Counted from the stretch's first letter, positions 45,618 to 57,905 are shown. The stretch: 64,000 bases of DNA from Diabrotica undecimpunctata (GCF_040954645.1 NC_092805.1:17200741-17264740); one strand, 5' to 3'. Notes: generated by a model from the letters alone, not told the origin. Program-made: numbers and translations.

Positions 45618-48535
45618 GTCAATACAAAATAGAGCTTTGCTAAGGCGTACTCATCATCATCATCAGTGGTGCTACAGCTCTAGTTGAGCCTTGACCTTCC
45701 CCAGTCTATTTCGCCAGTCGTTTCTGTTCATCGCCAACCGTTGCCAATTTGCCGCGCCGATTTTCCTTGCGTCCTCGTCCACACCGTCCCTCCATCTCAG
45801 TCGTGGTCTGCCTCTACTCCTATTTCCCACTGGGACCGATAATAGAGTTCGTCTGGGTGGGTAATTTTCATTTGCTCTTGACACATGTCCAGCCCATCTA
45901 AGCCTACCTATTTTGATGAAGGATATTACATCTCTACCATTTACTATTTTTTTATACTTCTCGTACAATTCGAAATTATATCGCCTTCTCCAAATACCAT
46001 TCTCACAGAATGCGCCCATTATTCTTCTTAGTATCTTCCTTTCGAAGACGAGCAGAAGATTTGCGTCTGTTTTGGAGATGGTCCATGTTTCTGACCCATA
46101 TGTCAGCACTGGTAGGATGAGTGTTCTATATATTATTAGTTTGGTTTTCTGGCTTAAATTTCTGTTTTTTAGCTGCTTGCTTAGTCCAAAATAACATTTG
46201 TTTGCTAGCAGTACCCTCCGTTTTACTTCTTCAGATGTGTCATTATCGTTTGTTATGAGAGAACCCAAATATGTAAACTTATTTACTACCTCAAAATTAT
46301 ATTGATCTATACTGAAGTTTTCTTCGGCGTTCTAGCGCTATCTCTGTTATTTGGAATAGATGCTAACATTTTGGTTTTTTCCTCGTTTATTTTAAGGCCC
46401 ATATTTTGTGCGGCTGTCAAGAAGGTGGAAGTCATCTCTTTAAGTCCTCGTGTAGTGCGTGCGATCAAATCCAGATCGTCAGCGTAAGCCATAATCTGCG
46501 TTGATTTATTAAAGATTGTTCCCCTATTGTGTAACTCGGCATCTCTTATAGTCTTTTCTAACGCTATATTAAAGAGAAGGCACGCCAGCGCGTCTCCCTG
46601 CCGTAACCCTGCATATGTTTCAAACGCTTGTGACATATCGCCTTGTATTTGCACTCTGCAGATCACTTTACTCATAGTTGTTTTTACGAGCCTTATTAAT
46701 TTATGGGGAATGTTAAGTTCATTCATGGCTTCGTATAATTTACCTCTTAGGACGCTATCATATGCTGACTTAAAGTCCACAAAGAGATGGAACGTGTCAA
46801 TATTAAATTCATTGGTTTTTTCTAAGATTTGACGTAGCACAAAAATCTGGTCAATTGTTGACCTACCTGGCCTAAAACCGCTTTGATACTCATCAAGGAT
46901 TTCTTCCACGTACGTACTTAAACGGCTGTACAGGGTGTTGAAGAATATTTTGTACATTGTATTCAGAAGAGTTATACCCCTATAATTTTTACATTCCAAC
47001 AAATCTCCCTTTTTGTGCAGTGGACATATGATTCCAGTGCACCATTCCTCTGGCATTTGTTCTTCTTCCCAGACTTTGACTATTATGTTGTGAATTTGGT
47101 GCATAATGCTGTTACCTCCATGTTTGATGAGCTCTGCGGGGATACAATCCACTCCTGGGGACTTGCTATTTTTGAGTCGTGTGATTGCGTCTTTCACTTC
47201 AAATATTGAAGGAGGTTCTACGTGAGTGTTATTTCTTGGTTTTTGGGGTGACGCATCATTCTCCACTTCGGTACCAAGTAGTTCTTTGAAGTGCTCAACC
47301 CATCTGCTTTGTACTGCGTCAGCGGTACTGACTATATGTCCATTTTTGTCTCTACACATCGTCAGCCGTGGTTTAAATTCTTTTCTTGTCTTATTTAGGA
47401 TAATATAGAACTTTCTAGTTTCATTTTGCCCCTTTAATGATTGAAGCTCTTGCATAATCTGGTTTTCGAAGCTCCGCTTTTTCCTTCGATGTATGCGTTT
47501 TTCCTCCTTCCTAAGGTCTTTGTACATTTGCTCCTTATCCCGTGTTCTTCTTTGTTGCATAAGTTTATATGCATAATTTTTTCTTTTAGTGATATCTTCA
47601 CATTCATCGTCGAACCAACTGTTGCGTGGAGTGGATTCTTCTGGTCCTAGGACGTTGTTTGCCGCTTCCTTAATTGTTCTTCTTGCTAAGGCGTACTATT
47701 TATTCTAAATCCAAGCTTTCGGTGGTTTTTTGCCACCTTTATGAAGGTCTACAAAGAAAATTACTATGTTGTAACAATTTGAATGGTGCAAAAAAAGGCT
47801 ATAAAAAACTATAAAAAACTTACCCGAATGTAAGATTCGTGGCATAAACAACAACGTTAAATAACATGATAATACTGAAGTTGCAACTAAACTTAAAAAT
47901 GTTACTGTTAAAAAAACACTTTAAAAATTAATAAATACGTTAAAAGTTAAAAACAAAATGAAGGACGACATGTTAAAACAGTCGTCGTTGCAAGCTTGAT
48001 TTCAGTCACATTTCACGAGCAGAAAGAGAAAGTGGGTGGACAATTATTGTTTAAATAGTTTGAAGAAAATGATCAAAATTCATAAACAGTATTTTGTGAG
48101 ACGTTAGTTTCAAAGTTGTTTTTTGTATTTTCTTCAAACTATTTAAACAATAATTGTCCACCCACTTTCTCTTTCTGCTCGTGAAATGTGACTGAAATCA
48201 AGCTTGCAACGACAACTGTTTTAACATGTCGTCCTTCATTTTGTTTTTACCTTTTAACGTATTTATTAATTTTTAAAGTGTTTTTTTTAACAGTAACATT
48301 TTTAAGTTTAGTTGCAACTTCAGTATTATCATGTTATTTAACGTTGTTGTTTATGCCACGAATCTTACATTCGGGTAAGTTTTTTATAGTTTTTTATAGC
48401 CTTTTTTTGCACCATTCAAATTGTTACAACATAGTAATTTTCTTTGTAGACCTTGATAAAGGTGGCAAAAAACCACCGAAAGCTTGGATTCAGAATAAAT
48501 AGTTCGCCTTAGCAAAGCTCTATTTTTTATTGACC
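45618..48535. mobile_element. Foldback element, about 870 bp, interrupted by a LINE
   Basis: The left arm (45,618-45,651 plus 47,698-48,070) and right arm (48,127-48,535) are inverted copies of about 407 bp with very high identity, separated by a 56-bp spacer. Near the outer part each arm has GGTGGCAAAAAACCACCGAA, a 5-bp stem, preceded by CTTGATAA or CTTCATAA and followed by GAAAGC. This resembles a decayed hammerhead core. There is no coding capacity. The outer ends merge into GCTTTGCTAAGGCG. Confidence 0.8.
45652..47682 (-). pseudogene. RTE-like LINE, nearly clean ORF2 end, 15-bp TSD
   Basis: TTGCTAAGGCGTACT is duplicated at 45,637-45,651 and 47,683-47,697. A 417-codon frame (47,560-46,307) holds the linker (KKRSFENQIMQELQ), the RT start (LKNSKSPGVDCIPAELIKHG), FHLFVDFKSAYDSVL, YAGLRQGDALACLLFN and MAYADDLDLIARTTRGL with intact catalytic residues. 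After one frameshift near 46,290, a 198-codon frame (46,268-45,672) carries LPVLTYGSETWTISKTDANL, GHVSRANENY and RSRGRPRLRWRDGV. The 3' end is (ATG)n. Truncated at the 5' end, lacking the endonuclease. Confidence 0.92.
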
Positions 48536-48602
48536 AGCACACCCAAAAAGAAAAAAGTATTTACATATATTTTTTCCAAACTAGTCAAAAAACTTTGGAC
48601 TA

Positions 48603-48608
<6 letters not shown>

Positions 48609-48687
<79 letters not shown>
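48609..48687. repeat. (TA)n microsatellite
   Basis: About 39 perfect TA units; no flanking element was identified. Confidence 0.95.
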
Positions 48688-48689
<2 letters not shown>

Positions 48690-49620
48690 AGTTAAGATTA
48701 ATGTGACATTACAAATTAAGGGGTTTAAGGTACTATCTTAGTATGTTACTGTTGTATTTTTATAATAAAAAAACAATAATTATAATACTTAAAAACGTTA
48801 CTTCATGTTCAAGTCACAAAACAAAAACTAACATTCATCATTGAAACTTTTTATTTTTCAAAAGTCAGAACAAAGGTCAATAAACCATTTCATACGATTA
48901 CTTCTTTTAAAAACTAATTTGTACACTGAAAATGAAGACACTCCAACACATATACTACTATATTATAATACATGAGACAGCCTATATAAAAAACTAAAAA
49001 TTTTAAATAAAAGGTTAAAGAATAATGTTATTTTAGAACAAAAATGAATTCAATGTACCAACTGCATTTTATTATTTTTGTACCATGCCAGTTAATATTG
49101 CCGATGCATCAGCCTAACAATCTGTAATAATAGCATCAGAATTGTATGCAATTTAATATATGAATGCATCTGCAGCGCAATTTCGTGTATAAATAAGCTT
49201 TGGCACCATATTGGTCATTCAATGTTACAAATGTCACTTCACACAGGCAATCTATGGTTTTTGTTATCAAACTTCAGTCGACAGTTTAATCAGTTTTCGA
49301 TACGGAACGTCACAAGCGTTTTAGCCGAAAACGTGATGCAATTATTGGAAATTTAGATTAAGTTAAGCTGTGTATAGAGTTAATAGGGTCCATCACTATA
49401 AAGGGATAAGCCTTAGGCTTTATCCCACACTGACTTTTACATAATTCTCGAAAGAAATGGAGAAGTTTTGAAAATAAATAAAATTTTTAATTACTCTTTT
49501 TTTTTAAATTTGAACCTAAGAGATTGAAAGTTTAATTTTAGAGAAAATATATAGTAAGATGGGATTCTTCACCTTAACTCTTTCATTACTGATTTCATTG
49601 TAGCTAAATAAAACTCTTTA
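48690..49620. other. No recognisable gene
   Basis: AT-rich, no coding signature. A short palindrome AAGGGATAAGCCTTAGGCTTTATCCC-like structure lies at about 49,403-49,426. Confidence 0.5.
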
Positions 49621-49628
49621 AAATAACT

Positions 49629-49922
49629 TTAACGATATTCGTTGGTTCCTAGAGACCTAGCAGAGCGATTGATTTTTTTTATGGCACAACACTTGTTCCA
49701 GTACAAGTTTTTTAGTAGTTTGATGTACTTTCCATTTAAACTGAATTCTTGCAAAGGTTCTAATAGTATGCGGTATCGTACTCTATCAAATACTTTTTCG
49801 AAGTCTATGAAAGATATAAATATATCTTTCTGTTGGTCGTAGCCTTTTTCGACCAGAACTAGTAAACTAAATAGGATTTCTCCCATTCCTATGCCCGCTA
49901 CGAATCCAAATTGATCGTCTTA
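49629..49922 (-). pseudogene. LINE RT fragment
   Basis: Minus-strand RT fingers/palm: DQFGFVAGIGMGEILFSLLV, then FISFIDFEKVFDRVRYRILL and LYWNKC. Ends at a sharp junction with mariner sequence near 49,922. Confidence 0.75.
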
Positions 49923-50825
49923 AAAGATGCTTTTGCACTTTTTATAGATTCGGTTATGCACGATGGAGCTCCACCACACTTTGATAGAAGGTGTCGTAAT
50001 TGGTTAAGTAATCATTTTCCGAATCGATGGATTGGTAGAGGTGCAGAAGCTCTGATTCATTGGCCTCCTCGGTCATGCGATTTTAACCCTTTGGACTACG
50101 CAGTTTGGTCGTATATTAAGGAAAAAGTCTATGCTACAGAGGTAAATTAACGCCAAGAATTGGAAGAAAGAATTCATCGTCAATTTAATGACATCATAGC
50201 TGATCCCCTACCGTTTAGAAGGTTAATGGAATCTTTAGAAAAAATAATAGACTTGTGTATTCGCGAAAACGGAGGGCATTTTGAACACTTACTGTAATTG
50301 AATTTTATTTTATGGTCTTAGCCAATAATTTAATTTTCTTCTTGTGAGTTTTGTTTAATTACTAACTATTTTATACCAGCATCAATTATTACTTCATAAT
50401 TTTCAAATCAAAATATTCCGAAAACGGTATACAGTATCGAGTTTTACCAAAAGTACCTTTTTCGTGTAAAATTAAATGATGTTTAAGTTTACTTGAAATT
50501 TTGATTAATAATTATACTCTTAAAAAAGTTATATTGACTAATACTTAGTACGATCCGTGTAACTAGCGCCCTCTATGAGAATCAGATATAAAAACAAATT
50601 CATGGGATGTATCAGCTTCCAAAACATATTCGTATAAAATTTCATTACAATGTTGCCAGTAGTTTCGGCAAAATCGTAAAAAATGCGTAAAATTTTTTTT
50701 CTTCAACGCCCTGTATCTTGAAAACGGATGGTGTTACAAAAATTTTTTACTAAGCAAACCCCAATTATTCTTCAGTTTTTTACCTACCCTAGAGACGGGG
50801 TTACCTTTTTTTGAAACACCCTGTA
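49923..50825 (+). pseudogene. Mariner-like element, 3' part with TIR
   Basis: Codes for the C-terminal catalytic part: FALFIDSVMHDGAPPHFDRR (catalytic Asp in HDGAPPHF), FPNRWIGRGAEALIHWPPRS, CDFNPLDYAVWSYIKEKVYA (third Asp in PLDY), then after one stop RQELEERIHRQFND and GGHFEHLL ending at 50,297. I count 43 residues between the second and third Asp. The right terminus is TTTGAAACACCCTGTA (50,810-50,825), the common insect mariner TIR end, whose inverse starts TACAGGGTGTTTCAAA. The N-terminal half and left TIR are gone, replaced by the LINE scrap. Confidence 0.8.
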
Positions 50826-50844
50826 TTTACAGTGAGAGGATAAG

Positions 50845-53676
50845 GTGTTACCATCCTTTATTTTACGCACAATAAACGGGAAGGGCAAAGTAGCCATCGG
50901 CATATTCCTAGTCGTCCAGAAGGTATTTGATCAAGTCTGGCATGCAGGTTTCATCGAAAACACCGCTACTATGGACATTTCTAAAAACAATACATTCCTA
51001 TATTTTCAACTGGACCATGCGAGTTAAAGTCGCCGATAAATTCTCCACTCCATTCACTTCACAAGCTAAAGTATCCCATGGCTCAATTTTAGCACCTATT
51101 CTATATACGGTTTATAACAGCGACCTCTCGCGACCAACAAATAATTCCGAAACCAATTTACTACATGCTAACGGTACTGCACTACTTTTCTCAGGAACTA
51201 TTGACGCGACGATGAGGAATCGAACTTTATTCGACAGATCCCAAGCTCAACTCGACAAAATCTTTAAATCGTGTAATAAATAAAGAGTAACTTAAAGAAT
51301 CCAACAAAAATACAAGCCATCCAGGCACTCCTCGATATGAAGAGGCGGGCAACCGGATAGAGCCCCATGGAGATAGACTATCATTTCTAAGGTCAATGTC
51401 CTATTAAGGCATTTAATTTTAGAAGAATATCAACTGGAATACCTAATTAAAACTCACTCTAAACAGGGGGTAAGAAAGAAAAAAGAAAGAGAACTCCTTG
51501 GAGCTCTATAAGATAAATTTGGAAGCATCCACCACAAAACTCTCCTGTACACTTCATCATCAGTTGGCGCTACAGCCCTTTGTGAGCCTTGGCCTGCTTC
51601 AAAAAATTTTTTCATCCTTCCCTATCGAGTGTCTGTCTTTTCCAGCCCCTCACTCCAATCTCCCTCAGATCTTCCTGTACATCGTCCAGATATCTGAGTT
51701 TAGGTCGCCCCCTTCTTCTTCTTCCGACCGGCCTGTTTAGCATAGTTATTTTAGTGGGATCACTCTCATCCATCCGCATAACGTGGCACACCCACCTTAG
51801 GCGGTTTATTTTGATGGTCTTCACAATATCTGCATCACCAAAAAGTCTATAGAGTTCAAAGTTATATCGCCTTCTCCACAGACCCTGTTCGTTTACTCCG
51901 CCATATATGGTCCTCAACACTTTTCTTTCAAAGACTCGCAGTAACTCTTCATCTCGGGTCGTCATTGCCCATGTTTCCGATCCGTATGTGAGCACTGGGC
52001 GTATTATTGTTTTATAAAGTTTGCACTTTGTTGCTATTGACATACTTCTCGCTCTTAGTTGAGGGCCCAGGGCAAAATAACAGCGGTTAGCCACGCATAT
52101 TCTTTTTTTATCTCGTTTTTATCTCGTTGGATGTGTTATTTTTGTAGTCTACCAGTGATCCTAAGTAGCAGAATTGTTCTACCGTTTCTATCGTTTCGTG
52201 TTGCACCTCTAAGTTATTTTGTTGAATTCTTGATATGGCCGGCATATATTTAGTTTTCTGGATGTTAATCAGAAGTCTGATGTTTTCTGCGGCATTTTTG
52301 ATACGTGTGAAAGCCTCCACTGCTTCATTTTGGGTTCTTCCAATTATGACGATATCATCAGCGTATGCCATTATTTGTATACTAAGGGTATATATCGTAC
52401 CTTTTAAGTTTATTCCCGAATCTCTCATAACTTTTTCTAACGCTAGGTTGAACAGCGTGCATGATAGCGCATCTCTCTGGCGCAGTCCTCTGTTGGTTTT
52501 AAATGGTTTTGAAACATCCCCTTGTACGCGCACTTTACATTCGAATTTCATCATTGTCATTTTAATTATTTTTACCAATCCTTTTGGTATTCCTAATTCG
52601 ATCATCGCCGAATAAAATTGGGGCCTGTCAATAGTATCGTACGCTGCCTTAAAGTCTACGAAGATGTAATGGCAGTCTATGTCGTACTCCGTCGTTTTTT
52701 CTAATATTTGTCCGATGGATGATATGTGATCAGTGGTAGATTTATTTTTCAAGAAGCCTCTTTGGTAGGATCCTATTATATTGTCAGTATACCGTGCCAG
52801 TCGTTCGTTAAGTATCAGGGACACAATTTTATATGCTGTATTAAGAAGGGAAATCCCTCTAAAGTTGGAACATTCAAGAACGTTTCCTTTTTTGTGTATG
52901 GGGCATATAATTCCAGTATTCCAATCTTCTGGTAACGCGCGTTCTTGCCATACCTGGATTAGTAGTTTGTGAAGGAGGGTTACTCCTGTACACTTAAAAA
53001 ACCTTTATAAGGCCAATTGTTGAGTACAAGTCGGCCTTTACTCCTCTCTTAACAACCGCCAAAAAAATGCTATCAACGTTACTGAACATAAAATACTAAC
53101 AAAAATCGTGAGGAAACGTGCAGATTATTAGTCGGCATTAATCCACCAACTGTCCCATATTCCTACAATATAGAAATAGCAAATAGCAAATACAAAAGGC
53201 AAGAAATACGTCCTACGTAAAATGGGTAGCTCCAACATCAAAGCAAAAGATAACCTCCTAATCATTATGCTTTCGCCTAGGACATACTCATCAGGTCCTC
53301 CAAAAGAAAGTTTCCTTTCAGCTAAACTTCTCAACTTGGCTGGAAACGAACTTTCTGATGAGTTTTTTGACATCCTAGAAGCAACATCACTAGGATACCG
53401 CAAATATTAATAACCTTCAAGCAAACAAAGCTGAATCAAAGAGCTGTTTCTACAAGCATAGCTGGTAACATGCGAAACAGACTCTTTACTGTGGAATGGC
53501 TAACAAATCTCCTCAAACAACAATTCGACAACTACTTCTTAGCAATCCACTTATCCCTAACAATTCCAATTACAACCACATTCGCAGACGAATGTCTGCT
53601 CTTTTCCAATTCAAACTCCCTGGTAAGGAAGCAGTCACACCTTGAAGAGGCGCCCCGCCTAAGCGAGGTTACATAA
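50845..53676 (+). pseudogene. Jockey-like LINE relic split by another LINE
   Basis: The first part (50,845-51,541) shows an RT with IGIFLVVQKVFDQVWHAGFI (normally D-x-x-KAFD) and KVSHGSILAPILYTVYNSDL (normally VPQGS-x-LSP). The active-site equivalent reads LLHANGTALLF where ADDTA is expected, so the catalytic Asp pair is lost. Frameshifts follow. After the LINE insertion (51,555-52,982, CTCCTGTACACTT duplicated at 51,542-51,554 and 52,983-52,995) the C-terminal part resumes (52,996-53,676) with SRPLLLS-type decayed sequence and a final VEWLTNLLKQQFDNY stretch. Orientation plus throughout. Confidence 0.7.
51555..52982 (-). pseudogene. 5'-truncated RTE-like LINE with 13-bp TSD
   Basis: Frame 52,824-52,108 (238 codons) has YQRGFLKNKSTTDHISSIGQ, CHYIFVDFKAAYDTIDRPQF, NRGLRQRDALSCTLFNLALE (normally RQGDALS) and MAYADDIVIIGRTQ with the active site intact. 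The next frame (52,094-51,612) has RPVLTYGSETWAMTTRDEEL and RRRRGRPKLRYLDDV. The 3' end is a CATCATCAG run, i.e. (TGATG)n tail, as in the LINEs at 43,508 and 45,652. Inserted in the Jockey copy. Confidence 0.9.
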
Positions 53677-53679
53677 CGA

Positions 53680-54260
53680 TGTCATTTTAAAGTGTTACCA
53701 CCTTTGTCAACTCATTTATTTGAAAGATAAAATAGAATTGGTCAGACACGTCGATTTTTAAATTTCTTTTATCTTATGGCATCAAAGTTTAGGTATTTCA
53801 ACAAACCCCAATCTGGTGACAGCCATAAGGTTATTAAAATCTGTCCAAAAATATTCCACTAATAATTTTATTATTATTGTTCTGAAGCTATTTTCTTGTG
53901 GCATTCTGAAATAGATACTATTTTAACGGGAATAAGCCACAATTGAAGGTTAAAATAAGGTTATTGACGTTTCAATTTTCACTTCGCAAATCGTTCTCAA
54001 AATACAAACATTGGTAAATTAAACACATTTTGTTTTACTTCATTGCTATCATTAAACTCTTGCATGGGCTTTGGTAAGTAATTATTATGTCTTCCTCCAG
54101 TAATTGTAATAGTAGTCATCTTATTTGTATTTACTTATAACTTATCTTTTCTATGTTTTGTTCTTTTCTCTATTATAAGTATCTCTTTTCACTCGTGGAA
54201 TTCTTTATTTTCGTCGATTTTTCGATCCGTGGAAAAAATACTGGTTCTAATTAATGCCGG
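53680..54260. other. No recognisable gene
   Basis: AT-rich spacer, no coding signature. Confidence 0.5.
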
Positions 54261-54261
54261 T

Positions 54262-56582
54262 TTGCGCTCGACCGTTTTGCGCCCTTACCTGAAATCGACC
54301 GGTTTACGCTTTGCAATTTTCATAATAGAAATATGTAGCTACTATAGTTTCCTTAATCGGCCGATTTGGGCTCTCTTGCAATATAATTTTAATTTCATTC
54401 TACAATAATAGTCTGATGAACCTGCATTGAACAAACTAACATGTCAAATAAACAGAAACATATTTTTCCTTTAGATTTGAAAAAAAAAATGTCAAATCAA
54501 AACTAACAAAATTATTAAATTTTTTTAATACTGTCGAACAACAGAGTGTTCTTTAATCTTTAATACCTCTGTTTATAATCCTTCTACCTGAAAATTAATT
54601 GTTTAGATATAACTTATAGTAACTAGAGTTCCCAAAATGAGAGATCGCTGGAACTAAGTTTCCTTTCTACCTGATAATGCGAACTGGTAACTACTTAAGT
54701 TATTAACAAAGGGTATGGTAACAGAAAAATTACCTGAAAATTCTACGTGATAATGACCATATTGATGGTCAATTATTTCTATTGCGTTCTTTGAGATAGT
54801 AGGATCAAGAATTACTGTGAATCAGTGTGAGTTAGTGTCAGTTAATGTTTTAAAAATGGATATGCAAATTATTGAAACTTCGAGGGGAAAACCATGTGCA
54901 TTGTATAAAGGGTACAGTTTTCGTATGAAAAAAACAAATAAAGATGGTTCGGTTTTTTGGAGTTGTTTGAAAGAGAAAACTGAAAAATGTCGAGGCCACA
55001 TAATTATGGATAATAACACAATAATTAAGGAAGCCGAACATCTGTGTAAGCCGAGTGTTGCAGCGACAGAAGTGAAGCAGTGTGTCTTCAATGCTCGAAA
55101 AAGAGCTAGGGAAGACAATAGTTATTTGTCGATGACAAAAATATATCAAGATGAATTTCAAAGATTATATAGTCAAGGACTGGATTTCATGACAGACATC
55201 CTAAAATTCTCTTCAGTGAAAAGATCTGCTCACAGATCCAGCGGCAGCATCCGAAATAGTATTTCCAGAAGAAATTATTACAATGAGCGACAAAACGAAA
55301 TTTTTATTTATCGACAAGACCACTCCCTCGGGATACAGAATCTTGGTGTTTGCCAGCAACAAAGCTAGGGAGATTTTGGTTAACAGTAAGGACACTGTAT
55401 TTATGGATGGAGCATTCAAAAGCTGCAGTAAGCAATTTAGTCAAATATATACCGTTCATATCGATATTTGTAGTACGTCAGAGGAGACAAATACAATTCC
55501 ATTGATATTTGTATTACTTCCTAACAAAACCAAAGAGACATACGATATGTTATTTTCATCAATGAAAGAGAAACTACCAAATTGGAAACCATCTCTTATA
55601 AAACTGGATTTTGAACAGGCAGTGATTTGTGCCTTAGACGATTATTTTCCCGAAGCCAAAATTTCTGGTTGTAATTTTCATTTCAATCAATGTATATGGA
55701 AAAATGTTCAAAATATTGGACTTTTCTGAATACACTGACAACGAAGAGATGCGTTTGCACATAAGAATGTGTGCTGCGTTAACGTATCTACCCATAGAAT
55801 ATATCGATGATGGCTGGTTATACATTCAAGAAACCTCTCCTATTTCTGAAAAAAATAGAACAGTTTTATGACTACTTTGTCAAACAATGGTTAGAAAATA
55901 CTCACATTACCAAGGAAATGTGAAATTGCCATGATCAAAGACATCGCAGTAATAACGTTTTAGAAGGTTGGAATCATCGTCTGAATACATTAATAAGACC
56001 ACATCCCAATGTATTCCAATTAGTGAAGTGCCTGGTTAAAGAAGCAGAATATTGTGATCACCTTTATGATCGATTTACTTTCAATCTAGAAGGAAAGCGG
56101 CGCAAGAAAACATGTATTAATCTTGATAAAAGAATATCCAAAACTTTACAGAAATATAAAGATACAAGAAACTAAAGGTTGTGTTTAAGGACATTGGCAT
56201 ATTTCCAGAAGCTGCAATAAATAGACAATTTTTTATCCCCAAGAATTTTTTGTATTTTACTGTATAAAAAGTTTGAAAAAAAAACGAAAAAAAAATATGA
56301 CTAGAAATAAACTATGACAGTCCTAAGCCTGAATGAAAGTGTGAAGGTAAGATGGTTTATTTTTATTTTTTTATAGTTTTATGATTTTTTAAAACTAATT
56401 TTACTAGCCTAACCGTTACCTGATCGTTATGGTAGAATAAAATTAAACGTCGATTACAAGAGAGCGCAAAACGGTCGATATAAGAAAATAATTAGCTATA
56501 CATCTCCAGATACAAGAAAGTGTTAGAGCGCAAACCGACCGATTTCACGTAAGGGCGCAAAACAGTCGAGCGCATATCGGCC
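54262..56582 (+). mobile_element. MULE with long repetitive TIRs
   Basis: Left end (GCCGGTTTGCGCTCGACC) and right end (inverse, GTCGAGCGCATATCGGCC) match over about 130 bp. The TIR is built of repeated units such as CGACCGTTTTGCGC and CGACCGGTTTACGC: four on each side, the innermost at 54,358 and about 56,455. A weak flanking duplication (TCTAATTAA / CCTAATAAA) has the 9-base length usual for MULEs but is imperfect. Confidence 0.8.
54856..56175 (+). pseudogene. FLYWCH-MULE transposase, frameshifted
   Basis: The N-terminal FLYWCH zinc finger (54,880-55,035) reads YKGYSFRMKKTNKDGSVFWS, CRGHIIM and EAEHLCKPS. After a frameshift near 55,230 the MULE core follows: YRILVFASNKAREILV, DTVFMDGAFKSCSKQFSQIY (first Asp), LIKLDFEQAVICAL (second Asp), ISGCNFHFNQCIWKNVQ (C-x2-H). 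Another shift near 55,730 leads to EEMRLHIRMCAALTYLP, further shifts, then SNNVLEGWNHRLNTLIRPHP (catalytic Glu region) and the end at 56,175. All three catalytic residues are recognisable, but at least three frameshifts inactivate the copy. Confidence 0.85.
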
Positions 56583-56589
56583 GACACCC

Positions 56590-57690
56590 TAATAAAATCA
56601 GATAAAATTAAATTATTTAAAAAATTTTCCACCAAGTACCAAAAAGAAAACAAAATTTGTTTAATATATTAATGTTTAGTATTTTGAGAAAGATTTGAAA
56701 TCGAAACGTCAAAAATACACTTATTTTAAACTTAAATTGTGGCTTATTCCATACTAAACTAGTAATTAACGTTAAAATGTCACAAGAAAATAGCTTCAGA
56801 ACAATATTTTAACAGTAGTTTTAAAAACACTTTAAATAACATTGAGGCCTTTAGATAACACGATTTCTAAACTGCTTTCATTCTTAGCGACTAGAGAAGT
56901 CTCCTTATCCGCATAAGAACTTTATCATTACAAGTAAGACGTACAAAAGGAGTTTCCAAGTACCGTTTTGAGAAACCCTAAGGGCAACAAACAAACCTCT
57001 CCAATACTTTTCCAAAGACGCATGAGTCGATGGTGTCTATTTGTGAATCTTTTCGTTTCATAGTTCTACCGAACTCTGTCAAATGGGTCAAAGGAATTCT
57101 TTTTAACGGTATTGCCGGAGGAGTTACGCTTAGTAACATTTTCTGCAACTACGTTTTAAAATAAATAACTTCGGTAGAACCGTCTATTGTAAAATTTTTG
57201 TTGCTGGAAATGATAGGACAAGAGATGTTTATCGATGCGTTTATATCTCTCTACTCTAATGTTAAAATTTTTATAAAAATACCTTAGATTTAACAGGAAA
57301 GTCAAGAATTTCCGAATAATACCGTAAATAAAACAGATGAGGAGAAATTGTACAACAAATCAACACTTAGCTCGCTAAGAGTAAAAGAAAAACACTTTTT
57401 TTTTTGTATTGTAGCATTTTTCTGTATCTTTTCTATAGTGTATTTTTATGTATGAGAGAGTAATAAAACAATAAATTATGTATGCAAATCCCTAAACTGT
57501 TGACACGGGTGACTCAATGAAAAACAGATATTTGTCAACAAGTTTACAGAAGTATATAGGAAAACAATTTTAAATTGAGTATGACCACCAGGTATAAAGG
57601 TTGGAGCAGAATAGAATACAATAGTTGTGAGGGTTACTAATCCCTAAATAAGGTTGCCAGTGTCGGAGTGATGGAGGTTAACAGGTACTA
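56590..57690. other. No recognisable gene
   Basis: No coding signature; only AT-rich spacer. Confidence 0.5.
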
Positions 57691-57719
57691 ATGAATTTGC
57701 AAGAAATGTAAGATGTTTA

Positions 57720-57905
57720 TTTTATTGGTTATATATAACCAATAAAAGTTTAATAAGTACCTACCTATTTGCAAAATAAAGTTTAATTCTTTAGATAAAA
57801 TAAAACGTTTTATTTTATCTATTTGCAAAATAAAGTTTAATTCTTTGCCTATTTGCAAAATAAAGTTTAATTCTTTAGATAAAATAAAACGTTTTATTTT
57901 ATCTG
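57720..57905. repeat. Palindromic and tandem repeat cluster
   Basis: TATTGGTTATATATAACCAA is palindromic (about 57,722-57,747). Then CCTATTTGCAAAATAAAGTT-type units occur three times (57,764, 57,818, 57,849), two of them followed by the 28-bp palindrome AGATAAAATAAAACG... inverse (57,793-57,820 and 57,876-57,903). Confidence 0.85.

Noticed and set aside
55213..55419. Minus-strand frames opposite the first MULE
   Set aside because: Antisense shadows of the transposase.
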